Below, in pieces: positions 24,497 to 33,619 of a stretch of 54,024 bases of DNA. Origin of the DNA: Tissierellia bacterium (GTDB lineage: Bacteria; Bacillota; Clostridia; Tissierellales; Peptoniphilaceae); contig JAUNVD010000012.1 in NCBI GenBank assembly GCA_030537855.1, positions 1 through 54,024 of the forward strand. Direction: 5' to 3'. Under the pieces are notes generated by a model that did not search any database, was not told where the DNA came from, and saw only the letters and a program-made list of their open reading frames with translations. The translations under genes were made by a program, and so were the position numbers. The first letter of the stretch is position 1; every line of letters starts with the position of its first letter.

Positions 24497-27126
24497 TGAG
24501 GCATCTCCGAAAGTCTTTCTTCCAGATTTTTTAAAATTTCTTCGTATTTAATTTTCTTTTCTTCTTCTTTTTTTACAATGGCTTCTGGTGCTTTAGAAAT
24601 AAAGCCTTGATTGGATAATTTTTTATTTACCCTTTCAATTTCACTCTTCGTTTTTTCCACTTCTTTTTCCAAACGCTCCCGTTCTTTTTTAAAGTCTACC
24701 AATTCTGCCATAGGCAAGAACAATTCACCTTTTTCAAGAACTACAGATATGGATTGTTCTTGGATTTGTGATTTGTCGTCAATAAAGTCTAATTCGGTAG
24801 CATACCCAAGATTTTTAAAGTGAACTTCATTGGAAGTTAAGATCTTCTTTATTTTATCATCTTCCGTATACACGGTTATGGAAGATTTCTTACTTCCAAC
24901 AATATTACTTTCTGCCCTTGCATTTCGAATTCCTTTGATGGCTTCTTGAACATACTCTATAGCATGTTCTTCTTGTTCATTTACCAATGATTCATCATAC
25001 TTCGGCCATGTTGCCACAATTAACTTCCCTTTTTCCATTGGTAAGTGAGACCATATTTCTTCTGTAATAAAAGGCATAAAAGGATGAAGTAATTTCAATA
25101 TATTTTTTAATACATAGTAGGCCACAGATTGTGCTTTTTCTCGATCTTCCTGATCTTCCCCATAAAGTCTTCCTTTGATCATTTCAATATACCAGTCACA
25201 AAAATCTGACCAAATAAAATCATAAATCGCTGCTGCAGCTAAACCAATATCATAATGTTCAAATTTTTCATGTACTTCTTTAGCAACTTTTTGTAGTTTG
25301 GAAAGAATCCAAGCATCTTCCCCAACAAATTGGGAGTAGTTAGAGATATCTTTTAATGTATCTTCTTCTAAATTCATAAATACAAATCTAGCGGCATTCC
25401 ATAATTTATTGGCAAAGTTTCTATTAGCCTCTACTCTTTCCATATAAAATCGCATGTCATTTCCTGGACTATTCCCTGTAACTAAAGTAAATCGTAGAGC
25501 ATCAGCACCATAATGATCTATCACATCTAAAGGATCAATACCATTACCAAGGCTTTTACTCATTTTTCGTCCAAGTTCATCTCGTACAAGTCCTGTTAAA
25601 AATACGTCTTTAAAAGGTAGTTCACCAGTTTGTTCTAATGCAGAAAAGACCATTCGAATCACCCAGAAGAAAATAATATCATATCCTGTGATTAATACAT
25701 CTGTAGGATAAAAATACTTATAATCTTCAGTTTCTTCTGGCCAACCTAAAGTGGAAAATGGCCAAAGAGCGGAACTAAACCATGTATCTAAAGTGTCAGG
25801 GTCTTGGACTACTTTGTGGCCACAGGAACAAGTTTCAATCTTTTCTTTAGAAACAATGGTTTCATCACAATCCTCACAGTAGTATACAGGAAGTCGATGA
25901 CCCCACCATAATTGTCTGGAAATACACCAGTCTTTTATATTTTCTAGCCAATGGGTGTAAATTTTTCCAAAACGGCTTGGTACAAATCGAAGATCTCCAT
26001 TCTTATAGGCTTCCAATGCAGGTTTTGCCAATGGTTCCATTTTCACAAACCATTGTTTTGAAATTAATGGCTCAATAGTCGTTTTACATCGTTCACAATG
26101 TCCAACAGCATTATGATGATGTTCTACTTTTACCAGTAATCCTTTTTCTTCAAAATCTTTTATGATTTGTTTACGACATTCATATCGTTCCATTCCTGCA
26201 TATGGTCCAGCCTCTTCACTCATATGACCATCTAGTGTCATAACTTTACATTGTCCCAAACCATGTCTTTCCCCTACTTCAAAGTCATTAGGGTCGTGAG
26301 AAGGGGTGATTTTTACAGCACCTGTTCCAAATTCCATATCCACATAGGAATCGGCAATAATGGGAATTCTACGATTCATCATAGGAAGAATAATATGTTT
26401 ACCTATAAGATCTCTATATCTTTCATCTTCCGGGTTTACAGCAACTGCCAAGTCTCCAGGTATGGTTTCTGGTCTTGTGGTTGCAATTTGTAATGCCCCA
26501 CCTTCTTCCATAGGATAGTCGAAAGTCCATATATGACCATCTTGCTCTTCATGTTCCACTTCTGCATCAGAAATAGCTGTTTCACAAGAAGGACACCAAT
26601 TAATGATACGGTCTCCTCGATAAATCAAATCTTTTTCATATAATTGGATAAATACTTCTTCCACTGCATTGGATAACATTTTATCTAGGGTAAAGCGATC
26701 TCTGTCCCAATCACAAGATACCCCTAATTTTTTCAATTGGTTTTTTATATTTCCACCATATTTATCGGTCCAAGCCCATGCTTCTTCTAAAAAACCTTCT
26801 CGACCAAGCTCTTCTTTTGACTTCCCATCTTCTTTGATCTTTTCCACCACTTTTGCTTCAGTGGAAATACTAGCATGGTCTGTTCCAGGTAACCATAGAG
26901 CTGAGTAACCATCCATCCGTTTCCAACGTATTAAAATATCCTGAATCGTGTTATTTAGTGCATGACCCATGTGAAGATTTCCTGTAACATTTGGTGGAGG
27001 CATCATAATTGTATAGGGTTTTTTATTCCTATCCACCTCTGCATGAAAATACTTTCCGTCCATCCATTCTTTGTAAATACGATCTTCAAATTCTTTGGGA
27101 TCATAGGTTTTGTTTAAATTCTCCAT
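24493..27126 (-). CDS. valS: Valyl-tRNA synthetase (877 aa)
   Basis: This class I aminoacyl-tRNA synthetase charges tRNA-Val. The HIGH motif appears as HMGH (residues 52-55, in PPPNVTGNLHMGH) and KMSKS at about residue 521. The editing (CP1) domain lies between, with the ATTRPETIPGD motif. CxxC-type zinc-binding clusters (CPSCE, CERCK, CEDCD) are visible. The C-terminus has the coiled-coil arm characteristic of ValS (FKKERERLEKEVEKTKSEIE). The ATG follows AAGGAGG. It is controlled by the T-box leader upstream. Confidence 0.98.
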   Translation of the reverse strand: MENLNKTYDPKEFEDRIYKEWMDGKYFHAEVDRNKKPYTIMMPPPNVTGNLHMGHALNNTIQDILIRWKRMDGYSALWLPGTDHASISTEAKVVEKIKEDGKSKEELGREGFLEEAWAWTDKYGGNIKNQLKKLGVSCDWDRDRFTLDKMLSNAVEEVFIQLYEKDLIYRGDRIINWCPSCETAISDAEVEHEEQDGHIWTFDYPMEEGGALQIATTRPETIPGDLAVAVNPEDERYRDLIGKHIILPMMNRRIPIIADSYVDMEFGTGAVKITPSHDPNDFEVGERHGLGQCKVMTLDGHMSEEAGPYAGMERYECRKQIIKDFEEKGLLVKVEHHHNAVGHCERCKTTIEPLISKQWFVKMEPLAKPALEAYKNGDLRFVPSRFGKIYTHWLENIKDWCISRQLWWGHRLPVYYCEDCDETIVSKEKIETCSCGHKVVQDPDTLDTWFSSALWPFSTLGWPEETEDYKYFYPTDVLITGYDIIFFWVIRMVFSALEQTGELPFKDVFLTGLVRDELGRKMSKSLGNGIDPLDVIDHYGADALRFTLVTGNSPGNDMRFYMERVEANRNFANKLWNAARFVFMNLEEDTLKDISNYSQFVGEDAWILSKLQKVAKEVHEKFEHYDIGLAAAAIYDFIWSDFCDWYIEMIKGRLYGEDQEDREKAQSVAYYVLKNILKLLHPFMPFITEEIWSHLPMEKGKLIVATWPKYDESLVNEQEEHAIEYVQEAIKGIRNARAESNIVGSKKSSITVYTEDDKIKKILTSNEVHFKNLGYATELDFIDDKSQIQEQSISVVLEKGELFLPMAELVDFKKERERLEKEVEKTKSEIERVNKKLSNQGFISKAPEAIVKKEEEKKIKYEEILKNLEERLSEMPQ

Positions 27127-27144
27127 CTCTCCTCCTTATATAAA

Positions 27145-27345
27145 AAATCCCTCATCCTAATAAGGACGAGGGACGCGGTACCACCTTAATTCCGTAAACG
27201 GCTCTTGAACACGATAACGAGTGTTAATCGTCTACTGCAACTTAAAAAGCAACCTTCACAAGCTTTCCCCGTAATTTCCACCAACCATTACGTCTCTATA
27301 GGCCAAAGTACTTGTTACTCCTCTTTTCTCAAAGTTTTTCCTATG
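27145..27345 (-). promoter_or_regulatory. T-box leader controlling valS-folC
   Basis: The T-box sequence AAGGTGGTACCGCG is present on the minus strand (27174-27187 on plus). It is followed by a terminator stem CCCTCGTCCT/AGGATGAGGG and a T run before the valS ribosome-binding site. Upstream, Stem I is recognisable with an AGUA element on the 5' side and a GGUUGGUGGAA-like apical loop. On the 3' side GUGAAG faces AGUA, so the specifier is probably GUG (27257-27259 on plus), a valine codon. Uncharged tRNA-Val would stabilise the antiterminator and switch on the genes. Confidence 0.92.
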
Positions 27346-27409
27346 AAAATATTATAAAAGAAATATGATCTTTGTCAAGGGATTCTATGAAATTTCCAGT
27401 ATACACCTC

Positions 27410-27940
27410 TTATCGCTCTTCTTTTACTTCAAATATTAAAGCTTTCCCGTAGGATACAAAAGCAAGTAAAGCTAGCATTAATGAAATAAAAAGAAGAATT
27501 TTTTGAATGGGATTGGGAATATCCAAACCCACTCCTATAATCAGTGCATATAAAAAAGCTGTTCCAAATTTTCCAAATTTATTTGATGGTATTTGTATTT
27601 TATATTTATTAAAGTAAAAGAAAGTCCCAATAATAATTTGTATCCCTTCTTTTACCAAGTATAAGAGTAAAAGCCATAGAGGTAATAAATCTGTATACAC
27701 AAAACAACTTACTACTGTTAATACCATAAGTTTATCTGCTAATGGGTCTAATACTGTTCCTAATGGTGTAATCATATTATAATTCCTTGCAATATATCCG
27801 TCTAAAACATCTGAAATCCCTGCAATTAAAAAGACGATAAGGGCAAGTGTTAATCTATTTTCCAATGAAGAAAAAAACACCAAGGGAAATACTGGTATTA
27901 AACAAAGGCGAAATAAAGTAATCTTATTAGCTAAATTCAT
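27410..27940 (-). CDS. pgsA: Phosphatidylglycerophosphate synthase (176 aa)
   Basis: This CDP-alcohol phosphatidyltransferase makes phosphatidylglycerophosphate from CDP-diacylglycerol and glycerol-3-phosphate in the membrane. The catalytic pattern DG-x2-AR-x8-G-x3-D-x3-D is complete in LDGYIARNYNMITPLGTVLD followed by PLAD. The N-terminus MNLANKITLFRLCLIPVF is typical of PgsA and fixes the start at 27940, four bases beyond the trpS stop; the frame open further upstream is trpS sequence. About five hydrophobic segments follow. Confidence 0.93.
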   Translation of the reverse strand: MNLANKITLFRLCLIPVFPLVFFSSLENRLTLALIVFLIAGISDVLDGYIARNYNMITPLGTVLDPLADKLMVLTVVSCFVYTDLLPLWLLLLYLVKEGIQIIIGTFFYFNKYKIQIPSNKFGKFGTAFLYALIIGVGLDIPNPIQKILLFISLMLALLAFVSYGKALIFEVKEER

Positions 27941-27944
27941 ATGA

Positions 27945-28934
27945 CTACCTTGGAATAAATCCCATTTTTCGATATACTTTTCGTAATGTTTTATTAGCAA
28001 AATAGGATGCTTTCTCTGCTCCTTCTCGATATACTTTTTCTAGATACTCTTTGTCCTTTCTGATTTCTAAGAAATCATCTCGTATTGGCCCCATACCTTG
28101 AATAATAACTTCTGCTAATTCTTCTTTTAAGATACCATAGCCCTGTCCGTCATAAGCCTTAACAATTTCTTCAGGGTTTTTCCCGGAAAAGGATGCGTAA
28201 ATATCTATAAGGTTTTTAATCGCCTTTTGAGAATCAGAATATCTAATCACACCTTCCGAGTCGGTAACAGCTCGTTTTACTTTTCTACGAATGGTAGCAT
28301 CATCATCTACCATGGATATAAAAGCATTTACATCTTCATCTGATTTAGACATTTTCTTTTCAGGATCCTGTAAAGACATTATCCTAGCCCCAACCTTTGG
28401 TGCCATCATATCAGGAATCTTAAAGGTCTCACTATATCTAGAATTAAACCTTTGTGCTAAATCTCTTGTTAATTCAATATGCTGTTTTTGGTCATCGCCC
28501 ACAGGGACAAGATCTGTTTGATATAGTAGAATATCCGATGCCATCAAAACAGGATAGTTAAGTATTCCTGCCAAGATCTCATTAGATCTTTGAGATTTAT
28601 CTTTAAACTGGGTCATTCTTTGTAATTGTCCCACACCTGTTATAGTATTTAATAACCAAGCTAGTTCCACATGTTGTGGTACATGGGATTGAATATATAG
28701 AATAGATTTTTCCGGATCAATACCTACTGCTAAATATAGAGCTAGAATATCTAAGGTATGTTGTCGTAAAACTTTTGGCTCTTGTGGCGCCGTAACAGCA
28801 TGCATATCTACAATACAATAGATACAATTATATTCTTCTTGTAATGTTGGAAAATTACGAAGGGCTCCAATATAATTACCAATGGTTAGAGTACCAGAAG
28901 GTTGAATTCCACTATAAACAATTTTTTTATCCAT
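27945..28934 (-). CDS. trpS: Tryptophanyl-tRNA synthetase (329 aa)
   Basis: This class I synthetase charges tRNA-Trp. The HIGH-like motif is TIGN (residues 17-20, in GIQPSGTLTIGNYIGAL) and KMSKS is at residues 194-198. Length is normal. GGAGGAATAGG precedes the ATG. It is transcribed with pgsA. Unlike valS it has only a short upstream gap (125 bases, divergent from the peptidase gene), and I see no T-box there. Confidence 0.97.
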   Translation of the reverse strand: MDKKIVYSGIQPSGTLTIGNYIGALRNFPTLQEEYNCIYCIVDMHAVTAPQEPKVLRQHTLDILALYLAVGIDPEKSILYIQSHVPQHVELAWLLNTITGVGQLQRMTQFKDKSQRSNEILAGILNYPVLMASDILLYQTDLVPVGDDQKQHIELTRDLAQRFNSRYSETFKIPDMMAPKVGARIMSLQDPEKKMSKSDEDVNAFISMVDDDATIRRKVKRAVTDSEGVIRYSDSQKAIKNLIDIYASFSGKNPEEIVKAYDGQGYGILKEELAEVIIQGMGPIRDDFLEIRKDKEYLEKVYREGAEKASYFANKTLRKVYRKMGFIPR

Positions 28935-29059
28935 TTTCCTATTCCTCCCTGTTTAATATCTACCTCTCTATTTTATAAGTCTCTAGTTGGAATTGCAAGT
29001 TATAGAAAAAGAAAAGCATTAAAACCTTTTATTGGTATAATAGAAACAGGAGGTGCCAT

Positions 29060-30076
29060 ATGACATATTGGTATTTTAATAAAGGAGAAAAAAATTCAAT
29101 TTGTGATGTAGAGGGAATTAAAGTTGGACATATTACAAAAGCAAAAGGTTCGATACAAACTGGAGTAACAATAATTAATCCTTCACCAAAAAATATTTTT
29201 CGTCATAAACTTATTGGTGCAAGTCATGTTATAAATGGTTTTGGAAAACCTGTTGGTCTTATTCAAGTTAATGAGTTAGGAACATTGGAAACTCCAATTG
29301 TCTTAACGAATACCTTGGCGATTGGTACGGCAACTCAAAGTTTGATTGATATTATGGTAAAGGAAAATGAGGAAATAGGAGCTGATGGTACCGTCAATCC
29401 CATTGTTTTAGAATGTAATGATGGAGAACTTAATGATATTCGAACTTTACATATTGAAAAGGAAGATGTTAAGAAAGCTTTGGACAATGCTAGAACCGAA
29501 TTTCAACAAGGAGCTGTTGGTGGAGGTCGAGGAATGGTTTGTTATGATTTAAAAGGTGGTATTGGATCCTCTTCTAGAATCATTCCTTTGGGAGATAAAG
29601 AGTATACTATTGGGGTTTTAGTTATGAGTAATTTTGGATCCATGAAGGATTTGATGTTTCAAGATCAAAGACTAGGTCCTACATTAGTAGAAATGACAAA
29701 AATAGAAGATCGAGAAGATAAAGGGTCCATTATTGTAGTCATTGCCACAGATGCTCCTCTTTCTCATCGCCAATTAAAACGTATTGCTAAACGTAGTCAA
29801 TCGGGAATTGCAAGAACAGGAGGGTATACAGGAAATGGAAGTGGAGAGATTACATTAGCTTTTTCCACAGCTCAATCTATTCCTTCTGAAAAAATAGAAA
29901 TCCTTGACTTAAAATTTCTTCATGATTCTACTATGGATTTATTTTTCCAAGGAACAGTGGAAGCAACAGAAGAAGCTATATTACAATCTCTCCTCCATGG
30001 AGAAAAAGTCCTTGGCCATAAAGGTAAGGTCATATCAGCTCTCAAAGATTTTTTCCCAGACCTTTCTCTGAAATAA
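29060..30076 (+). CDS. P1-family (DmpA-type) N-terminal nucleophile aminopeptidase (338 aa)
   Basis: This belongs to the self-cleaving S58/DmpA peptidase family, which act as aminopeptidases or beta-peptidases. Typical motifs are ICDVEGIKVGH at the N-terminus, GAVGGGRGMVCYDLKGGIG, and KGSIIVVIATDAPL, in which cleavage between Gly222 and Ser223 would release the new N-terminal Ser nucleophile. AGGAGGTGCC precedes the ATG. There is no signal peptide, so it is cytosolic. It is monocistronic and divergent from trpS. The substrate cannot be deduced. Confidence 0.92.
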   Translation: MTYWYFNKGEKNSICDVEGIKVGHITKAKGSIQTGVTIINPSPKNIFRHKLIGASHVINGFGKPVGLIQVNELGTLETPIVLTNTLAIGTATQSLIDIMVKENEEIGADGTVNPIVLECNDGELNDIRTLHIEKEDVKKALDNARTEFQQGAVGGGRGMVCYDLKGGIGSSSRIIPLGDKEYTIGVLVMSNFGSMKDLMFQDQRLGPTLVEMTKIEDREDKGSIIVVIATDAPLSHRQLKRIAKRSQSGIARTGGYTGNGSGEITLAFSTAQSIPSEKIEILDLKFLHDSTMDLFFQGTVEATEEAILQSLLHGEKVLGHKGKVISALKDFFPDLSLK

Positions 30077-30089
30077 ATATGTATTGTTA

Positions 30090-30130
30090 AAAAGAACCTT
30101 TCTAAGCCTCTAGCTTACAAAGGTTCTTTT
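30090..30130. terminator. Bidirectional terminator between peptidase and deaminase
   Basis: AAAAGAACCTTTCTAAGC and GCTTACAAAGGTTCTTTT pair around a five-base loop, with a T run on each strand. It serves the two convergent genes. Confidence 0.88.
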
Positions 30131-30136
30131 CTATTT

Positions 30137-31417
30137 TCATTTTTTATTTTTTATTTTTTCCGTTCTAAACTGTACCTCTTCCATTACTTCTTCTTCATTC
30201 AAAGTTAAAACTTTATTTTCTTTATAAATCGTTTTTCCTGCCACCATAACACGATTGATATCACTACTTTGGGCTGAATAGCATAGTGCAGAAATAAGAT
30301 TATTCCTAGGGGTAAAGGATGGTGTCTTTAAGTCAAAGAATACAAGGTCTGCTTGTTTTCCTTCTTCGATAGACCCTATTTTATCCTCCCATCCCAGTGC
30401 TTTTGCACCATTTATAGTTGCCATTTTTATAATTTCCATAGCTGGTACAGACTGGGCATCCATGTTTACCGCTTTATTTACAATTGAACCAATATGCATT
30501 TCTTCCAATATATTTTGATTATTATTAGACGAAGAACCATCTGTGCCAATCCCCATAGTAATTCCAGCATTTAACATTTTTTGAACTGGAGTAAATCCAC
30601 TAGCTAGTTTTAAGTTAGATGTAGGGTTGTAGATAGGATAAAATTTCTTTCCAGCTATTAATTCAATTTCTTTGTCTGTAATATGAACACAATGTGCTGC
30701 TATTACGTGTAATTCCAACATTCCTAAGGAATGGATATAATTAATTGGGGTCATCCCATATTCTTTTACAGAATCTTCCACTTCTTTTAAGGTTTCTGAC
30801 ATATGAATATTAATAACTCCGTCCATTCCTTCTGCCATAGCTATGACCTTCTTTAGAAAATTTGGTGAAGTTGTATAAATAGCATGAGGACTAGGAACAA
30901 CTTTTAATCTACCTTCTTTTCCATGGTAATTTTGATAAAGCTCCTTGGTTTCTTCTAATTTTTCTTCTGCTTTATCGTCTTCGATTAAGCCCCTTGTTAA
31001 AACTCCTCGTAATCCTGCTTCTAAAGTTGCATCTGCTACACGATCCATGGCATAGTATTGGTCACAGTAACAAGTAGCTCCGGAACGGATATTTTCTATT
31101 AAACTAAGTTTCGTTCCCCAGTAAATATCTTCTCGATTCATCTTAGCTTCAAATGGCCATATAGAATTATTTAACCAAGTATGTAATGGTAAATCATCTG
31201 CTAAGTTTCTTAATAAACTCATCCCTAAATGGGTATGAGAATTAATCAGACCTGGAATCACAAATAAATGTTTTCCATCTATGATTTCGTCAGCATCCTC
31301 TTGTATATTTTTCCCGATTTTCTTAATGATTTCTCCTTCGATAACAAGATCCATTTTTTCAAGGACCCTTTCATCCATCACATCTAACATGGAAATATTT
31401 TTTATTAAAATTTTCAT
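30137..31417 (-). CDS. Amidohydrolase, MTA/SAH deaminase family (426 aa)
   Basis: This metal-dependent deaminase of the TRZ/ATZ-MtaD group removes the amino group from S-adenosylhomocysteine, 5'-methylthioadenosine or a related adenosine. Metal ligands are visible as HTHLGMSLLRN (His61, His63), the HMSET segment, AAHCVHI and GTDGSSSNNN. Length and the C-terminal KQADLVFFDL strand fit. GGAGGGT precedes the ATG. A guanine or chlorohydrolase-like activity is possible, since the family is broad. Confidence 0.85.
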   Translation of the reverse strand: MKILIKNISMLDVMDERVLEKMDLVIEGEIIKKIGKNIQEDADEIIDGKHLFVIPGLINSHTHLGMSLLRNLADDLPLHTWLNNSIWPFEAKMNREDIYWGTKLSLIENIRSGATCYCDQYYAMDRVADATLEAGLRGVLTRGLIEDDKAEEKLEETKELYQNYHGKEGRLKVVPSPHAIYTTSPNFLKKVIAMAEGMDGVINIHMSETLKEVEDSVKEYGMTPINYIHSLGMLELHVIAAHCVHITDKEIELIAGKKFYPIYNPTSNLKLASGFTPVQKMLNAGITMGIGTDGSSSNNNQNILEEMHIGSIVNKAVNMDAQSVPAMEIIKMATINGAKALGWEDKIGSIEEGKQADLVFFDLKTPSFTPRNNLISALCYSAQSSDINRVMVAGKTIYKENKVLTLNEEEVMEEVQFRTEKIKNKK

Positions 31418-31511
31418 AATACCCTCCTTCTCCTTGAATTATATCATAGTACATAGAAAATAATTAATCTGAAAAACAAATATTTTTTATGGAAAGAATC
31501 ATCTTTTCCCT

Positions 31512-31578
31512 TTGATTTTTCAAGGAATTGTAGTATAATAACTACGGCTTATAAATTATCGCGGCAAGAAAATTTATA
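31512..31578 (+). promoter_or_regulatory. rpsD promoter and leader hairpin
   Basis: TTGATT (31512-31517) and TATAAT (31534-31539), 16 bases apart, form a good promoter. In the leader TATAAATT (31550-31557) and AATTTATA (31571-31578) form a perfect 8-bp stem whose right arm runs into the AGGAGA ribosome-binding site. This could block translation, as expected for S4 autoregulation. Confidence 0.6.
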
Positions 31579-31594
31579 GGAGATGAAAAGTTTA

Positions 31595-32191
31595 ATGGCA
31601 AAAATGATGGGACCTAGATTTAAAGAATCTAGAAGATTGGGATTAAATGTATGTGGCCATCCCAAAGCAATGAAACGTGCCGTTCGAGGTACTGCTCGAA
31701 GTGACAAGAAGCTTACAGAATATGGTAAGCAATTATTGGAAAAGCAAAGATTACGTGCATATTATGGAGTACTTGAAAAACAATTTGTTCGCTACTTCTA
31801 CGAAGCTCGTAAGTCTGATGACCAAACGGGTCCAGCACTTGTGAAGATTTTAGAAACTCGTTTAGACAACTTGACTTATCGTATGGGATTTGCAAGTTCT
31901 ATCCGACAAGCAAGACAAATGGTAACCCATGGTCATATGTATGTAGATGGTAAAAAGGTTGATATTCCTTCTTATCGTGTCAAAGTTGGACAAACTGTAT
32001 CCTTAGCTCCACGTGGACGTAAGGTAGATATGTTTAAAGAAAACTTTGAAACTAATTTTGTAACTTCCTATCCTTATATTTCAAAGGACAAGGATTTTAA
32101 AGGGACTTTGGTCACTTATCCAAATCGAGAAGATATTCCGATTGAAATCGAAGACCAATTAGTCGTTGAGTATTACTCAAAATTAAAATAA
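31595..32191 (+). CDS. rpsD: 30S ribosomal protein S4 (198 aa)
   Basis: This is a primary 16S rRNA-binding protein of the small subunit. The N-terminus [16 protein letters not shown] and the S4 domain ([15 protein letters not shown], then [17 protein letters not shown]) are diagnostic. The ATG at 31595 is chosen because family members begin here; an in-frame ATG at 31583 abuts the AGGAGA site. Only one Cys lies near the N-terminus, so the zinc knuckle of C+ S4 proteins is missing. It stands alone, away from the rpoA cluster, as in many Firmicutes. Confidence 0.97.
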   Translation: MAKMMGPRFKESRRLGLNVCGHPKAMKRAVRGTARSDKKLTEYGKQLLEKQRLRAYYGVLEKQFVRYFYEARKSDDQTGPALVKILETRLDNLTYRMGFASSIRQARQMVTHGHMYVDGKKVDIPSYRVKVGQTVSLAPRGRKVDMFKENFETNFVTSYPYISKDKDFKGTLVTYPNREDIPIEIEDQLVVEYYSKLK

Positions 32192-32197
32192 GATTAA

Positions 32198-32228
32198 AAA
32201 TACCCGATAGCTTGGCTATCGGGTATTT
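32198..32228. terminator. Bidirectional terminator between rpsD and comEA
   Basis: AAATACCCGATAGC and GCTATCGGGTATTT form a perfect 14-bp stem with a TTG loop. It overlaps the comEA stop codon. Confidence 0.9.
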
Positions 32229-32811
32229 AGTATGTAATCAATTCCTTGATTTCTTCAAATTTCTTTTCTCCAATTCCCGGGACATTTTTAATATCTTCAA
32301 TGGCTCCAAAAGGTATTTGTTCACGATACTGTATAATTTTATCTGCTGTTTTTTCGCCGATTCCAGGCAAATCTTGAAGAGTCTTATGATCTGCTGTATT
32401 AATATTTATAAGTAAACCTGTGCCTTCCATTTCCATATGAACAGGCATAGGACTTTCTCCTATTAGAAAAATATGAATTTTTTCTTCATCGCGAACTTTC
32501 TTTGCTAAGTTTATCGTACTTTGGTCAGCTTCAGGTAAAAAGCCTCCTGCCATTTCAACAACATCAGCAACCCTTGTTTCGGTGCTACAAGTATATAATC
32601 CGGGACGATGTACACCACCACTAATATGCACTACAGCTTCTTTGGACTCCTCTTGTGAAATCCTTTCCACTTCCCCTATTTCTGTTTCAATGGGTTCTAA
32701 CAAGCCGGAAGCTCGGTTCTGTGTTCCGGTATCTTTAATCCAAAAAAAGATTAAAGCCAAAACACAGAAAAATCCGACAAACAGCTTTTTTTCACGTGTA
32801 CTTAATGGCAC
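32227..32811 (-). CDS. comEA: ComEA-like helix-hairpin-helix DNA receptor (194 aa)
   Basis: This is a membrane-anchored DNA-binding protein of natural transformation. One N-terminal membrane helix (about 9-24) is followed by an SLBB domain (about 59-115, VVHISGGVHRPGLYT) and a C-terminal double helix-hairpin-helix (about 132-193, ININTADHKTLQDLPGIGEKTA...VPGIGEKKFEEI). GTG start behind GGAGTGAT. No comEC or comEB lies in the window, so competence cannot be inferred from this gene alone. Confidence 0.93.
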   Translation of the reverse strand: MPLSTREKKLFVGFFCVLALIFFWIKDTGTQNRASGLLEPIETEIGEVERISQEESKEAVVHISGGVHRPGLYTCSTETRVADVVEMAGGFLPEADQSTINLAKKVRDEEKIHIFLIGESPMPVHMEMEGTGLLININTADHKTLQDLPGIGEKTADKIIQYREQIPFGAIEDIKNVPGIGEKKFEEIKELITY

Positions 32812-32830
32812 GCCATCACTCCTTTAGGAG

Positions 32831-33208
32831 TTATTTTAAAGCAATTGCTTCGATTTCAACAACAGCACCTTTTGGTAATGCAGCAACTTCTACACATGCT
32901 CTTGCAGGTTTGTGATCTGAAAAATACTCACCATAAACTTCGTTAACATCTGCAAAGTCATCCATATTTTTCACAAAAATCATAACTTTCACTACTTTAT
33001 CCATAGTAGTTCCAGCTTCTTCTAAGATAGCTTTTACATTTTCTAAACTTTGTTTTGTGGCTTCTTTGATTTCAGTTTTTAATTCTCCTGTTCCAGGATC
33101 TGCTGGAAGTTGTCCTGAAGTGAAAACTAAATCTCCTACTTGAACTCCTTGTGAATAAGGGCCTACTGCTGCCGGTGCTTTTTCTGTGTGTAATAACTTT
33201 AAATCCAT
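32831..33208 (-). CDS. ridA: RidA family enamine/imine deaminase (125 aa)
   Basis: It hydrolyses reactive 2-aminoacrylate and related enamines formed by PLP enzymes. Motifs VGPYSQGVQVGDLVFTSGQL near the start and ARACVEVAALPKGAVVEIEA near the end (with the conserved Arg that binds the carboxylate and a late Glu) are diagnostic. Full length. It lies one base from rsfS and 19 bases from comEA, in one transcript from the promoter at 33567-33595. Confidence 0.96.
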   Translation of the reverse strand: MDLKLLHTEKAPAAVGPYSQGVQVGDLVFTSGQLPADPGTGELKTEIKEATKQSLENVKAILEEAGTTMDKVVKVMIFVKNMDDFADVNEVYGEYFSDHKPARACVEVAALPKGAVVEIEAIALK

Positions 33209-33209
33209 A

Positions 33210-33548
33210 TTATTCCTCCTCTTTTGGTTCTTGCCAAAGCCGTTCTAGTCCATAGTATTCTCTTTCTTCTTTATGGAAAACATGTACAATAATATCTCCA
33301 TAGTCAAGAATAATCCAACGTCCTGAACTTTGTCCTTCCATATTTAAACGAGGACAACCTGCTTTTGCCATTTTATCATCTATCTCGTCGGCCAATGCTC
33401 CAACTTGTATGGCAGAATTTCCACTTACTATTACGAAATAGTCGCCTATACTGCTTCTATGGCCAATTTCCAACACTTGTGTATCGATACCTTTTTTATC
33501 TTCACAAGCGTCCAAAATAATTTGGAGTTTTTCTTTTTGTTCTTTCAA
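33210..33548 (-). CDS. rsfS: Ribosome silencing factor RsfS (112 aa)
   Basis: This Iojap-family protein binds L14 and blocks subunit joining in starvation. Motifs are VLEIGHRSSIGDYFVIVSG, SSGRWIILDYGDIIVHVF and the terminal REYYGLERLW. TTG start at 33548 behind GGAGGG. It is first in the rsfS-ridA-comEA transcript. In most Firmicutes it follows yqeK directly; here the LCP gene comes between. Confidence 0.95.
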   Translation of the reverse strand: MKEQKEKLQIILDACEDKKGIDTQVLEIGHRSSIGDYFVIVSGNSAIQVGALADEIDDKMAKAGCPRLNMEGQSSGRWIILDYGDIIVHVFHKEEREYYGLERLWQEPKEEE

Positions 33549-33566
33549 AGCATCCCTCCTCTCTCT

Positions 33567-33595
33567 ATTATACGTGTGGAGAATTCCATTGTAAA
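33567..33595 (-). promoter_or_regulatory. Promoter of rsfS-ridA-comEA
   Basis: On the minus strand TTTACA and TATAAT are 17 bases apart. Transcription should start about ten bases upstream of the rsfS TTG, with GGAGGG in between. This is the best-looking promoter in the window. Confidence 0.7.
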
Positions 33596-33619
33596 GATGA
33601 TTGATTTAAAAGTTATATC

